A stretch of 64,000 nt of DNA from Myxocyprinus asiaticus. Its lineage: Eukaryota > Chordata > Actinopteri > Cypriniformes > Catostomidae. Made by a program: the position numbers and the translations under genes. Below the pieces are notes generated by a model. That model was not told the origin of the DNA. It saw only the letters and a list, made by a program, of their open reading frames with translations, and ran no database searches. Shown here piece by piece: positions 49,060 through 61,913 of this stretch. The DNA lies in NCBI RefSeq assembly GCF_019703515.2, contig NC_059372.1, forward strand, positions 11,455,492 through 11,519,491, read 5' to 3'. Each line of letters begins with the position of its first letter. The first letter of the stretch is position 1.

Positions 49060-50261
49060 ACCATATTTTACAGATCACAACTTTATTAAATGCAGGAAAA
49101 TTAGGAAATGTAGGCAAATGGGAAATGATCAAATAATCTCAAACAATTTCTTTACAATCTATGTAACAGGGGTTGACATATCATGGTTATTATCAGACAG
49201 TATAAAATATATAAAGCTTTATTAACAAAGTCAAACAAGCTTTGGTGAGATATTTAAGTCTGACCAGAGCTTGTAAAAGTGTTGACAAAAATTAGGGACA
49301 TTTCTAAGTTTTAAATTAATATTTCCATCTCTCAAAACACAGTTGTAATATTTCATTTAAAGAGAAAAGTATTTATATTTCTGATGTTCTTATATTTAAT
49401 TTATATTTTAATATAAATTAATCATAGTATACTAATGGTCTTGAGGAAAGGAAGTTTTAGGGATAGTGAGTTATTATTGTTATGTATTTATTAAATATAT
49501 TTGATAAAATCAAGAGAAACTTTTGTTTTAAATTGTTTTAAAAAATAATTCTGGGACATATTTTGTCCCATGTCACAAGAATCAGTCAGTGAATACTTTC
49601 CACAGTCTAAACAGAGGAGGTGTACCTGCTTTTAACCCACTGAATGGAGCTGAGTGGATGAATCTCTCCATGATACCGAAGAGGACATTGTAACACATTA
49701 GGAATGAGTCATTGAAACACTAAACCCACTCAGAGCACTTAGAGAGTCTGGACTTAAGCACTGCTAAGAGAGGTGTAGATTTTATACCTGTGGGTGTTTA
49801 CGATCCACCCTCCATTCATTCTTTGAGTAGTTCAGAAGTGGGACAAGAATGTAAGTGTGAAGTCATGTGCTTCAGCTATATGTTGTATTGTCAGTAGCAG
49901 TGTCATACTCTGATATTACATAAGAAAGAACGTAGTATTTGAAGAAACTGTATTTGTTACCATTGTAGCGTTAGTATAACGCATTTCAATGGGACTCTTT
50001 GTGGGTTACTTGTCATTGTCAGTGTCCTGCCTTGAGCTAGAGCACGTCTCGTGACAGGGAGAGCTCAGAGGTATTGTTTCGTAAGTGGCTGAGTATCTCT
50101 CTTTGGAGGATGAGGGAGGAGACAGTCAGGGCAAGGCAGTGCTGAACCCCCTAAGCTGCAGGCAGGTACATCTGGGCCCAGTCTAAACATAGCAAAGACC
50201 TATCTAATGTGTCATGGCCCCCACTTATATGTATGGTTCCTATGTGTGTGTGTGCATGTCA
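49060..50261. other. intergenic, unrecognised
   Basis: No exon recognised. The part at about 49560-50230 is non-repetitive with mixed composition. Confidence 0.4.
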
Positions 50262-52391
50262 TAGCTGTGCTCAGAAGTTTACATACCCCATTCAGAACTT
50301 TTAAGAAGTCTAAAAATAAGAGCTTTTCATCATAAAAATGGTCTTTTGTTTTTTATTTAGTAATGCCCTGAAGGAGTGACTCACACACAACCATCACAAA
50401 AGGCCTCAATGAGTCATCGAGTGCATATACCATCATACACCAATTATACTTAACCCTACAAAGTGTAAAATCATGTAAACGCCTTAAACTGAGTTTTGGA
50501 AAAGATCATAAAATCTGGTTTTAAAGCAGATTTTTGCCCATTACCTCGATTACAGCTCTGGATGTCAACACCTTTTCCATTGTTCTGACAGCTTATTAAA
50601 AGTGTGCATGAGTTATGCACATGTCTGTTTATGTTTTGATGTCAAAACTGGAAAAAACCCCTGATCTTTTCGAATCAAGCAGTTTTCTTGTGGTGTTGGG
50701 TTTAAAATGAGTTATTTGCTGAGCATGTAAAAGAGTGATTCTCACAAAACATGTCAAGAAAATGTCCTGATCCTATTTTACACAAATCAAAACAAACAAA
50801 TATGAAATTATATTTTGCATATTGAAAATGAAACCGTTTTTTAGGGCCATTAGGATATTTTAAAGGAATATTCCGGGTTCAAAACAAATTCAGTTCAATC
50901 GACAGCATTTGTTGCATAATGTTGATTACCAAAATAAAAATAATTTCGACTCATCCCTCCTTTTCTTTAAAAAAAGCAAAAATCGAGGTTATAGTGAGGC
51001 ACTTAAGATGGAAGTGAATGGGGCCAATTTTTGGAGGGTGGAAATGTGAAGCTTATAATTTTATAAAAGCACTTGCATAAATTTTTCTGTTAACTTGTGT
51101 GTTATTTGAGCTTTAACCCTTAAACGCATAACTCAGGTCTTTAGAGACCCGGGACCTCATTCCATCCCCTGTACATCATCCATTTTTTGGAGTTGTGCCC
51201 ACACCTCTTTAGTATTCCACAACCTATCTCTTATAAATATTATGATACACAAAAAATGCCAAAATTGCAAAAATTATTTTTTTTATAATAGTTTAAGTAC
51301 CAAAAGTGTATAGGGTCTCTAGAGACCCGAGGTATGTAAGAGTGTCCTTTTTCTTTTGGCACTTCCATAAATTATATTTAAGGAATATTTAGATTATTTC
51401 ATATCTATTAAAGTTTAGTATCACAGGATATCTGTTTCTTAGTGTATTACAAGATAAATGAGTACTATATTCATACAAATAAATACTATATGACTTTCTG
51501 TGCCACAATGAACTATCAACAATGGTGAGTCATCAGTTTTTTATATGCGTGTACACATACATAATGTTATTTCTTACTCAAGGTGGCACTTTTCTGATGT
51601 TTCAGTGATTGACTTGTTTTACATTTGACTTTGCTATTTGATGAAGAAACAACATCAAAGAAAACTTATAGCAAGTACAAACACATGAACAGTATGATTT
51701 GACTTGTCATTTAGGTGTACTAATGAAATAATGTAAGTTGTGCATCTATTTAGACTCAACAAGTGCCTGAGAAAATACACATAAGCTACACATAAGTTAC
51801 ACATACATTACACATGTGTAGATTGTCAAAATTCATTTTTGTGGTTATTTATATTATGCCTTAAATGCTGTCGATTGAACTTAACTTATATTGAACCCGG
51901 AATATTCCTTTAACATTCTTGTGACATTTACGCAAATGTTACTCCCCTATTCTCATTACCGCAAGATGAAAAAAGTTTTGATATTCTCATTACTGCAGTT
52001 ACTGCATAACTTCTCATTTTTACATTTATAGTAGTATTCCTTTGGTACTGCCTTTAAGTTTAGCTGATTTTAATTAAAAAACAGCATCTTTTTACTGTTA
52101 TACAGTAAATGTATAATGTATACAGTTATGTAATGGAATAGTAAATGTAAAATGTCCAGATGTGTTACGGTCATAAGAATTGTGTAGGAAATTGTTTCTA
52201 AATGTAGGCTTAATTTTCTTTATGTGAAATAGAATTACATTTTTTTCTTCATATTACTGATTTGGGGTTAAATATGACCAGGATATTTTCTTGACAGGTT
52301 TCATGAGAATCCCCCAATTATTCACTCATTGAGACTTGAGGAGGTGACACATTGAGAACCAAGGGTATGTAAACTTTTGAACAGGATAGTT
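50262..52391. mobile_element. Tc1-ended non-autonomous element with nested MITEs
   Basis: The left end CTCAGAAGTTTACATACCC and the right end GGGTATGTAAACTTTTGA are inverted, as in Tc1 elements. Inside, a palindromic repeat has arms TGATTCTCACAAAACATGTC (about 50731) and GACAGGTTTCATGAGAATC (about 52294). MITE family 2 is nested in this (50860-51913). No transposase remains. Confidence 0.7.
50860..51913. mobile_element. MITE family 2, split by an internal insertion (arms 50860-51115 and about 51815-51913)
   Basis: It starts TTAAAGGAATATTCCGGGTTC and ends GAACCCGGAATATTCCTTTAA. The middle (about 51115-51815) does not match the family and contains AGAGACCCGGGACCTC and, 150 bases on, GGGTCTCTAGAGACCCGAGG, suggesting a further inserted repeat. 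Confidence 0.8.
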
Positions 52392-54068
52392 TGTGTTTCA
52401 TTTACTATTTTGTCTTGTGGAATAAATGTGAATATCTGTTGTCAAATAGCTTCATCTGAACAGTACTAACTAAAAAAATGTTATCTGTTTTTAAAAAAAG
52501 AAAGAAAAAGAAATGCGGTACATAAATTTATGACCAAAAATGTATACACTTATAGACCTTTCTGCCCAGAGGATGCACCTACTTAGACATTCTTTCATTT
52601 CAGCATATTTGTTTCTATACCTTTGCCATAAACTATTTTCTCTCTCTCACTCTGTTTCAGTTGCTCATCCCTATGCTTCTTCCCCTTGCTCTTCCTTGAC
52701 AAGGGCTATAAAGCACTCTTTTTAGGCTTGGAGACATAAATAACATCTCAGTCTCTTTTGGAGGGGGATTTCCTGAGGCCCACAACTTTAGGCCCGATAC
52801 AAGCTGCGGGAGAGAGAATTCGGAAAGTGTGAGAGACATTGAGACTGTATAAGTTTATAAAATGTGTGCGGAAGAGAGAGAGAGGAAGTGTGGAAAATGA
52901 AGACCGTTGCCCTTCTACTTGCCACTCCTGTGAAAACAAACAGCAAACCACCAGTGCCTACGGTGTGACACTTTTGCTCACAGTGGGTTTGTGTGTACGT
53001 GTGTGGCATTCTCTCCTTACTGTTTGGGGGAAAAAAAAGAGGGCATCGACCCACCCCCCTTCTTTCCCCCTAAATGGTCGTCCAGACGGACTAGCTCTCT
53101 TTTGTTTCCTCTTTCTGTTCCTCTCCCCCCTTCTCCTCTTGTCTGGTTTATTGCACTTGATTCCAAGCGCGTTCATTCCTGAGATGGTGCAGATAGCAGC
53201 TGCGGCTGAATTGCCCACCATAAAGCATCTACAAACCCTGCTGAAGGGCTGGCAGTGGGGGCTGGGGCGACATTGTGCATTCATGTCTCTGCAAATTTCT
53301 ACACTTAAAATTTAATGGCTGTAATCTCCTAGATCCATGACATGCCTGGAATTGGATTGGGTTGCTAGGACAAAGGATGGTTGGCTTTTTTAGTTTTAAG
53401 TTTAATGAGTGTTCTGATATATTGTATCAAATGAAGTTGTGATATTTTTAAGGCAACGATTTCTGCAGCAGCTAATATTGGCAAAGCTCAAGGGCTTTAG
53501 AAAGTGTTACAGTTGTCAGTCACTTTCACCTGCAGGGGGCGACAAATAGTCAAAACAGTAATTGCCAGAAAGTATGTGCAAGATGTGTGTGCATGTGCAT
53601 GCCTTTCTGCACAGATGGGCTATGTTTGGAATAGCATACTACCTTACTATTCTAACAATTTTGCAATATGCAGTAAGTATTACGTGCACAGTATGTGAAA
53701 TTTCAGTATGCATGGGACACCCAAATGAACAACTAGGCCTACATTTGCCTTGACTTGACATTTACTGTGTGATGAATGAACCATAAATAATGTAAACCGT
53801 GATTTTTAAATCTCTTGACTCATTATTTGAGTGGACTAACAAAAGTGACTACATGAATGTCTTTATTTACAAGCTGATAACTGTATGCTACTTGCTGCAT
53901 TAAATATGCAACATAGTGAGATCATGTGACAATATTGTAGCATTTTACAATTTTGCATACTATTGAAAAGAAATAGTTGATGGTAGTATACAACAGTACG
54001 CTACTATTCAGCCTGATATCGTGAAGAATTACGTGACTGGCGAGTGGCGACATTTTTGCAAAATGATA
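52392..54068. other. intergenic with overlapping spurious open frames, no recognised gene
   Basis: Open frames on both strands overlap at 52660-53315 without a known domain. A pyrimidine-rich block lies at 53040-53160. A CTCF-like site (12 of 14) lies at 53529-53542. It could hold an untranslated exon or regulatory DNA. Confidence 0.35.
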
Positions 54069-54545
54069 CACTCACTGAGCACTTCATTAGGTACACCTGT
54101 ACACCTACTTATTCATGAGATTATCTAATCAGCCAATCGTGTGGCAGCAGTGCAGTGCATAAAATCATGCAGATATGGGTCAGGAGCTTCAGTTAATGTT
54201 CACATCAACCATCAGTATGAGGAAAAAATGTGATCTCAGTGATTTCGACCGTGGCATGATTGTTGGTGCCAGATGGGCTGGTTTGAGTATTTCTGTAACT
54301 GCTGATCTCCTGTGGTTTTCACACACAACAATCCCTAGAGTTTACTCAGAATGGTGCCAAAAACAAAACAACATCCAGTGAGTGGCAGTTCTGCAGAAGG
54401 AAATGCCTTGTTGATGAGAGAGGTAAACGGAGAATGGCCAGACTGGTTCGAGTTGACAGAAAGGCTACAGTAACTCAGATAACCACTCTGTGCAATTGTA
54501 GTGAGGAGAATAACATCTCAGAATGCACAACACTTTCGGCTCACA
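54069..54545 (+). mobile_element. Tc1-like transposon, 5' part only, with transposase start
   Basis: After TA (54067-54068) the sequence CACTCACTGAGCACTTCATT begins a well-known fish Tc1 family. The frame from about 54214 encodes MRKKCDLSDFDRGMIVGARW and a helix-turn-helix-like region, then stops. Homology continues past the stop (GGCAGTTCTGCAGAAGGAAA, GGCCAGACTGGTTCG) to about 54545, where it ends abruptly. The catalytic domain and right terminus are absent. Confidence 0.85.
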
Positions 54546-54719
54546 TGTCAAACCTTGTGCTCTTCACCCCTGTCTTTTGCATTGAAGGTTCAGTTGAGCC
54601 ACGCAATTTGATCGCATCCGAAAAAACTTGTAATTGTTGTTGATTACTGTATATAATGCATGTTAAATGTTTAGCCTTACAAGTCATGCACTATACTAAA
54701 AGTGTTCAGATGTCACAAG

Positions 54720-55438
54720 GACCCCGTTTCCACCTGGTATTACGATGCATCTTGGGTGATCCGATCACATGTGGTCAGGTGAGACATATCGCTGTTTACA
54801 CCAGGTCGCTTAAATGCGTCTCCTGTTACTACTTGTTTTCGGATTTGGAGGGGATTGTTTCATGACGACATACATCAATCACTATGTCACTGTGTTACTG
54901 CATGATAATAAAGCACAGCAAAGCACAAAAAAAAAAAAACTACACGCTGTTTCTCTCAGATTCGGTTGAAATTCAATCTAAGCACAAACGCACCATCAAG
55001 CAGAATTATCCATTATTTTAGTAGATTACCTGTATAAAAGAAGCTTCAGGTGTTCATGCTTGTCATTTGTGTTGATATCAGACACATTAAAGAAGATCTG
55101 TATAGCTCTCGTGATTGTGTATGTATCCACTTTTTTAAAACTGACTGATTGGACGGTTATTTTCTTTTAAAGCCAGTCGTAACTGACAAACTTTAAACTC
55201 TTGTTTTAGCGCAGCAGTTGATTGACAGGTGAGGGGTGGCTCTTCACTGCTGCTGGGGCGCATACAGGATGGATTAGCGTTTACACCTCAAATGCGATCT
55301 GGCCACATGCGTTTTTGACCACATTCATATGTGGTTTTTGTGATCTGATCACAAAACGTTTTAGAACCCGTTTAAAGGGCTGACCACGTGTGATTGGATC
55401 TCCCGAAATACGTCTTAATACCGGGTGGAAACAGGGTC
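54720..55438. mobile_element. inverted-repeat element (GACCCCGTTTCCACC family), second copy
   Basis: The ends GACCCCGTTTCCACCTGGTA and ACCGGGTGGAAACAGGGTC are inverted, with paired sub-terminal arms GGGTGATCCGATCAC / TGATTGGATCTCCC. Its interior runs in the opposite sense to the cbx5 intron copy. Confidence 0.82.
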
Positions 55439-56689
55439 AAGATAGCAGTGTGTGAGGAATAGGGCGAAAAGTAAGTGTTTATAAACTGATAATTTTCCGT
55501 TTTGCTTGTGATTTGATTGAAAGTGAATAAGTCATTGTTGTTTTAGCACCTCTAGTGTTCATTTTAAAAGGATACTGCTGTGATACAACGAGGCACGCAA
55601 AAAACATTTTGCAAAAATTTAGATAACCTGATTCTGACACCAGGTTGCTAGTATTTCATACTGAACACAACCATATTATACATGCTTGAGTGCTCACTCT
55701 CTTTCAAGGCCAACGCTGAAGTTTCTGGAGACACGGCCAATTTAACTTTTGTTGCAACTCGCATCTTGACCTCACACATAGCTGACAAATAGCTCTGTTT
55801 CCTGCGGCTTCTCCCTGTTTCATCATGGCCCCTTAACTGTAATGATTCAAAAACATACAGACCCGCTGGAAGCAGGAGAACAAGACCGGGCGCCTTCAGC
55901 TGGCAGTCATTCCCGTGTGATTCCTCCAGCGGTAGGAGGAGCGCACGGTGCCTCGCAGGTATGACCACCTCCCAGACAGATGAGCTTGGTGACAGGGGGA
56001 CGGGGATGCAACAGCCTGCAATTCTGCTGTCTGACGTGATCTGTCAACGTCCCCTGTCGCCTTGCAACTCACGCAAACATAACTCACCTGTGCTAGCACG
56101 TAGAGATAGTTTGTTATTAAAGTAGGTATACAGGAATTAGTGATAATGAGCACATTCACTCACACTTGTGGTTGCTTGTGCAGACAAATGAAAATAAACA
56201 GTTATCCACATTTAGACATGCTGACAACTCACAGAAATCTTTGTTGGGTAACTCGGAAAATGGGCAGAATGCAACAAGGTGCCTAATTTTAAAGGTGCGC
56301 TCAGTAAAATGTCTGTTTATATTTGCTGCCATTTAGCAGGGTATGCAGCATCATGCAAAAACAGAAGTCCTTAGTTACCAATGTAATTGTATAAATGCGC
56401 TATTCGTAGTCAGCCACGATTAATTTATTCAGTGAAAGTGTCCAATTACAGGGCGTTATTGAGATAGAAAGAATTGCCTAATATTCGGCTGGTCATATGA
56501 TCTCAATATGGCGGGTCTCATGAATGTGCGCCTAGCATTATGTGTAGAATAAAAAACTTTTTCTTTAAGACTGATATGAGGTCATGATCTCATGTTGGTG
56601 ACTGTACATTGTTTGAAATATTTTTCAAAAATATTCTACCATTACCAGTTCTTTTGGATTAAAAGTTTAGCATTTAGCCTAAAATACTA
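55439..56689. other. intergenic, with a fragment of the GGTGCACTC element
   Basis: The block 55650-56170 is non-repetitive and balanced in composition, with no recognised coding domain. From about 56293 (AAAGGTGCGCTCAGTAAAAT) to about 56600, part of the element family at 34204-35844 is present. Confidence 0.45.
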
Positions 56690-57292
56690 AATATATTCCG
56701 GGTTCAATAAAGGTTAAGCTCAATCAACAGCATGTGTGGCATAATATTGATTACCACAAACATTTATTTCAACTTGCTCGTCATTAATAAAAAGAACAGA
56801 GTTACAGTAAGGCACTTACAATAGAAGTGAATGGGGCCAGTCCATAAACGCTAAGATACACTTAGTTTCAAAGGTATATTCACAAGACATAAACAATATG
56901 CATGGTAACTTGAGTTTAGTGTGTTAACATTGCTTACTAACTGTATCTGTGTAAAGTTATATTCAATACCATGGATTACAGGGTGTCGTTGTAATGACAA
57001 CAAAGTTGTAATATTTGATATAACTTTACACAAATAAGGTTAATAAGCAATTTTATCACACTAAAATTATGTTAACATGTTTAATGTTTACATCCTGTGA
57101 CTATACTTTCGAAATGATGCGTATTTTTGGGTTTCTGGACTGGCCTCATCCACTTCTATTGTAACAGTGATTTTTGCTTTTCTTTTTAAATAAAGAAGAG
57201 ACAAGTCAAAATAAGTTTTGTGGTAATCAATATTATGCCACAAATGCCGTTGATTGAGCTTAACTTGTACTGAGCATGGTATTTTCCTTTAA
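56690..57292. mobile_element. MITE family 2 (GGGTTCA type), compact complete copy
   Basis: The left arm ATATTCCGGGTTCAATAAAG and right arm GAGCATGGTATTTTCCTTTAA pair. The interior is a long inverted repeat around TAAAATTATGTTAACATG and its partner. This is the most compact copy in the window and a good reference for the family. Confidence 0.85.
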
Positions 57293-58450
57293 ATTCCTCC
57301 CGTGTGGCTCTAATCTGCGATAATCTTGGTAAATAGTTGTCTTTTTGCTTTATCATTAAATTCTTTTGTTTGTTTTATCTTTGAAGGGCATGGCCTCTTT
57401 GAACTTTAGACAATGAGGGGCTGTCTTGTGATAGATAGAATCCCGAATTTGACCACCAGGTGGCACTCACTCTCAACAAGCAACTACCAAGTTCACTAAG
57501 AGTTTTTTTTTTTTTTCACACTGCTATGAGCATGCTGATGTATCATGGTGCAATGAAAAGGAGGAAATGAGAGTGGGACATAAATGTGTTTGGTGCATGC
57601 AGGGACTAATGAAGTCTGCCTTTGCCACTACATTAGGAACACAACAAGAGAGGTGAGAGGGAGCACGCCACCAGGCCGAGACAGAACAGTGTTGCCCTAA
57701 TGGAGAAGGGAAATAGAAGTCGGTGTCAGTGAAATGCCAAGTCTCTAATTGTGTGCTGATACATTTGTTTCCTGTTAGTCCAATTATTTATGGTCAGGGA
57801 TTCTGTACTGCTACATAGTGAGTCATTATGTGTAAGAATGAGGTCAGGAGAGAGGTTGTGGCAATTAGTTACATTTAAGAAGCATTTTATGCTCTCAAAC
57901 TCATGTGGTCACGTTCTGTGTGTGCTTTGAAATTTTGCCGCTTTCAATACTCAAAGATTTGTATTTTATGTCTTTACTTGGAGGTGTATTTTTCTCGCTT
58001 TTCTCACTCTACCTGCATTACTGAATGATCATTTCTATGCAAATTAAACTGATGATGAAACCTTTCATGTGTTTTTCAAGTGCTAGCGATTCGTTCAGCC
58101 ATGTGTGTTTTTCCCTGTTCCACCTTTTATAGGCCAAAGAATGCGGACTGATTTATGCTTCCCTTATGTGCTGAATTCACATATTCTGCACATGCGAACA
58201 CGCACCTTTTCTCGCATGCATTGGGGTTCAGATAGGAATGAACCTATGTCGTGTAATAATGACACGTCCATTTGCATACAACATGCAAATCACATACTAG
58301 GTGGAAAGAGATGTGTGACCTTTCGTATTCCCTTGTGCTCAGTAAACATGCACTCGTAAGGAAAGCTGATGGCATTCGCACATAGATGCACACAAGTCAT
58401 GTCTAATTTATTGTCATTCTAGCCACATACAGTATATACAATAGAATGAA
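57293..58450. other. intergenic, mostly unique, with one strong CTCF-like motif
   Basis: No exon recognised. Apart from a poly-T tract near 57506-57518, no repeat is evident. Confidence 0.4.
57453..57466 (+). promoter_or_regulatory. CTCF-like motif
   Basis: CCACCAGGTGGCAC fits the consensus CCASYAGRKGGCRS at all 14 positions. It has the same orientation as the site at 40166. Confidence 0.5.
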
Positions 58451-58707
58451 ATGTCGTTTCACCCAAAAATGAAACATCACCATCATGTTCCAAAGCCATG
58501 TGACTTTCTTCCATGGAACACAAAAGGAGATGTTAGGCAGAATGTTAACCTCAGAAAAAATATGCAATAAAAGTGAATGTTGACTAAGGTTAGGATAACA
58601 TACTGCCTTACATCTCCTTTTTATTCCACAGGAGAAAGAAAGTCATATGGGTTTGGAACAACATGGGGGTGAGTAAATTATCATTTTTGGGTGAAATATC
58701 CCTTTAA
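58451..58707. mobile_element. short TTAA-type MITE (TTCACCC termini)
   Basis: The left arm CGTTTCACCCAAAAATGAAA and right arm TCATTTTTGGGTGAAATATCCCTTTAA pair. A conserved interior motif TTTGGAACAACATGGGGGTGAG is shared with the copy at 7671. Confidence 0.8.
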
Positions 58708-59790
58708 CATGCTTCTAGAAACACACACATACATGCGTTTATGCACAGCCTAGGGCATCGGTTTGTTGTTTCCACGTCGCCTCTGCACTGTGGCTCGTAG
58801 GGCTGTTGGAGAAGCTGATCGATGCTACTTTACTGCTTCCCTCAGATTCAGTCGAGTTCAACGGGAGGGGAAGGTGATTCATCAGCGCAGAGAGTGAGAG
58901 AAAAAGAGGGTGGAAGAGAGAGGAAGAGGGAGAGACAGATACAAAGAGGAGGAGAGGGAGTAAGAGGAAGAGATAGAGGGAGGGAATTAGAAATGGAGAC
59001 GGAGAGCATGCTAGAGAGAGCGAGAGAGAGCCTGATCAGCTACAAACACATTAAGAATGAGTGGGAGGCAAGTGCTGCGATACACAAATGCAGTGCAGGG
59101 GTGCCAGAGATATGCAGGGAGAAGTGAAGTGTTATATCACAGCGATAAAGAGAGAGGAAAAGATGACGAGGTGCTGAAAACTGAGGTGTAGTGGCAGGGC
59201 AACCAAAGTATGACCTAGACGGTGTCAGAATATATATATTTTTATATGAAAGCTGATGTTTGTAATTTTTTCAATGTTAAAATACTTTGTCCTATCCTAT
59301 CTTACTGTGTGGAGAAACCTTTACATAAGACATTAGTAGGTTGATTTCCTCAAAGTGTAAACCCTGTGACTGTAGCACTTTCCAAAATTGCTTTGTTTGT
59401 TTTGAGCGGCCTGTCCAGGCAGACACATCAATAATGACTCAACCAGTGGATGAGTTTAAGGCGGGACTATCTGTTTTTTCGACCAGTGGGTGTATTCTGA
59501 AATCTGTTTGAAAACAAAGTTTATTTTTGCAATTGCATTTGGTGACATTAGTGTCTCAAAGGGCAATATTTGCCCCCTGGAATTGATTTTCAGGGGCATT
59601 TTTTTTTTTACCTCAAATGAGGGTCAGTTTTTTCTAACCTTATACAAACACACATTTTGTGTCCTTTTATGTCAAATATTTCAATTGAATCAATTAACTG
59701 CAATCAATTTGTATGCTGAACAATTATGACTGTTATTTTTAAAACCGAATAAAACATCAAATACAAATGTCCTCACAAAAAGTCACTACA
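58708..59790. other. intergenic with GA-rich low-complexity block
   Basis: Positions 58880-59035 are GAGA-rich on the plus strand, which creates an artificial open frame (58822-59127) of R/E/G-rich residues. It could be part of an untranslated exon, but nothing shows this. The rest is unrecognised. Confidence 0.4.
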
Positions 59791-59799
59791 GTGTCTGGA

Positions 59800-60596
59800 A
59801 CACCTAAGGCCATGTCCAAACTAATCCATTTAAGTTTAAAACCTCTGTTTTCAGTTTCTTAACATCAGTTAACATAACCAATGTGTGGTTATGGAGAGCA
59901 TTTTCAAAAGTCTCTGGCTACGTCCACATTAATCTGGATACATTTGAAAACAGCGTTTAGGTTTTTGAAATGCTCTCCGTCCTTACTGCTGTTTTCAAGC
60001 GTTTTCCAAAAGTTTCTCGTCCACACTGAACTGTATGAAAACTCTTAAATCCCCTTACCGCGCATGCCAAAAATTGCTGTTCCATGTACGGTCTGAAACG
60101 CAATTGTCCTCGTGTTCCGTCGCTGGACAGCAATTCCGAGTAAACTTGACATCACCTTTGAAAGAATGCAATGTGTAGGTTGTACAAAGTAACATTTATC
60201 TTTAACAACTCTATCAAAGTGAATAGCAGGCAACAATGCCACTACAACATGGGCCACTATCTTGATTGTTTTGGGGTGAATGGATCACATGACTGCGTCA
60301 CATAACAACAAATACGTCATTGTTTTCAGATATCTCTGTTTCCACTGTCCACACCACAATGCGAAGATGGCTTTTCAAATTTATCCACTTGGTAGAGTGT
60401 TTTCGAAAAGCTCTGTTTTTGCTGTCAAAAATGCCATCTCAGTGTGGACGGAAGGCCACAACGTAGAGAACGAAAATGTATTAGCATGGATGTGGCCTCT
60501 GTTTTCGGTGAAGGAAAATGCCATTCTAGTAGAGGTGTAAATGTAGTGAAATTAATGTGTTTTCAGATGAAAACGTATCAGTGTGGAGGTGGCCTG
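59800..60596. mobile_element. MITE with GGCCATGTCCA/TGGAGGTGGCC-type ends
   Basis: GGCTACGTCCACATTAATC (59928-59946) and an upstream diverged duplicate (GGCCATGTCCAAACTAATCC, from about 59808) pair with the inverted TATCAGTGTGGAGGTGGCCTG ending about 60595. Internal GAAAACAG/TTTTCAAA arms also pair. Non-coding. Confidence 0.7.
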
Positions 60597-60639
60597 AATC
60601 TGGATAGGCCAAGAATAGAATATAATGAAATATTGGTTG

Positions 60640-60965
60640 CACTTTACAATACAGTCCTATTTTTTTATGTTAGTTAAAGCATCAGGTATCATGAACTAAC
60701 TATGAACAATTTGTTACAGTGTTTATTAATCTTTGTTAATGTTTATTCATAAATGTGTTACTGTTTTTTTGTTATTTTATACTGCATTAACTAATGTTAA
60801 CTTATAAAACTTTGAATATTAAAAATGTATTGGTAGATACTGTATGGAAGTTAAAATTAACCAAGATTAATAAATGCTGTAGCAGTATAGTTCATTGTTA
60901 GTTTATGTTAACAATTGTGTTAACTAATGTTAATGTATACAACCTTATTGTAAAGTGTTACTAAT
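60640..60965. mobile_element. MITE with ACACTTTACAATAAGG-type ends, inverted relative to 25385
   Basis: It begins TTGCACTTTACAATACAG and ends CAACCTTATTGTAAAGTGTTA, with the family interior GTATCATGAACTAAC and TTAATGTTTATTCA. Both ends are readable, so this copy is complete. Confidence 0.8.
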
Positions 60966-61913
60966 TAATCAAACGTTAGATAACAGCCAGGCTAAAAAGA
61001 GAAAACCTGAAAAATGTAAAACTTCGGGGCACATTTTAAATGTTTGGGACATTTTTGTCGCCTACAGAGACATTTTTGCCCTAGTTCATTTTTGACCTAG
61101 TCCCAGACCATTCTTGCGTGCCATGCATACGAAACACACTGTATGTTCCCCATTATGCAGCATTTCACTGCCTTCGTGCATACAGAGCATGCTTGCCTGC
61201 ATGAATCATGCTTAAGAGTCGAGGGCAGTGGAGAGAAAGCCACACTGTGAAGATCTCCCACTGCACACCTGTTTTAACTTGGTGCTATCCATCACGTAGC
61301 CACTACCTGCTACCTGTCTGACAAAGCAGCTGTCCTTCAGGTTCTCTCCTTGTCTGCGCGTCTGCTCTGCATCAGGTGTTTGTGTAAACATGGCTCGTGC
61401 GTAAGTATGTTCGGCGTGTCCTAACATAACAAGAACAAAAGGATTGTTTGCATAAGAGCTGCGTTGCATCTTCGTTGTGATTGTTGGCACTGGGTTCCAC
61501 CATCCATCTGGTGTTATTTTTTTTATCTACACCTTGAATGTCTCTATTGCCTATTGTATTTCAGAGTAGAATAGTTTAATCCTAAAAGTCTTAAATTCTG
61601 TTTTGATGAAGAAAGAAACTCAGATACATCTTGGATGGCTTGAGGGTGAGTAAATTATCAGCAAATTTTCATTTTTGGGTGAACTATTCCTTTATGTTTA
61701 ACTGCTGAGGTGCTGTGATGATGTCACCATAGGATGGCACAGATGTTGCCAATAGTTCCACTGCAAGTCTGCACTGCTGTTTTTCATAGCCCTGAATATG
61801 TGAATGAAAACCTGTTTTTTGGCTCAGTTTATAATTACATCTAAAAAGTAGGTCTAGATGTGCTTGGTTAGGAGCTTGGAGCTAATAATTAGTTTTTATT
61901 GAAAATTCCCTGG
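60966..61913. other. intergenic, with a TTAA-MITE right-end fragment at 61565-61697
   Basis: The block 60966-61560 is unrecognised. Positions about 61565-61697 carry only the right arm of the TTCACCC family (GGATGGCTTGAGGGTGAGTAAA ... GGGTGAACTATTCCTTTA in pieces). No exon is seen. Confidence 0.5.

Noticed and set aside
52657..53315. Cluster of open frames, the longest 158 residues
   Set aside because: Frames overlap on both strands over a pyrimidine-rich block without a domain or trusted splice sites; an untranslated exon remains possible.
58822..59127. R/E/G-rich 101-residue open frame
   Set aside because: It is produced by a GAGA-rich low-complexity tract.
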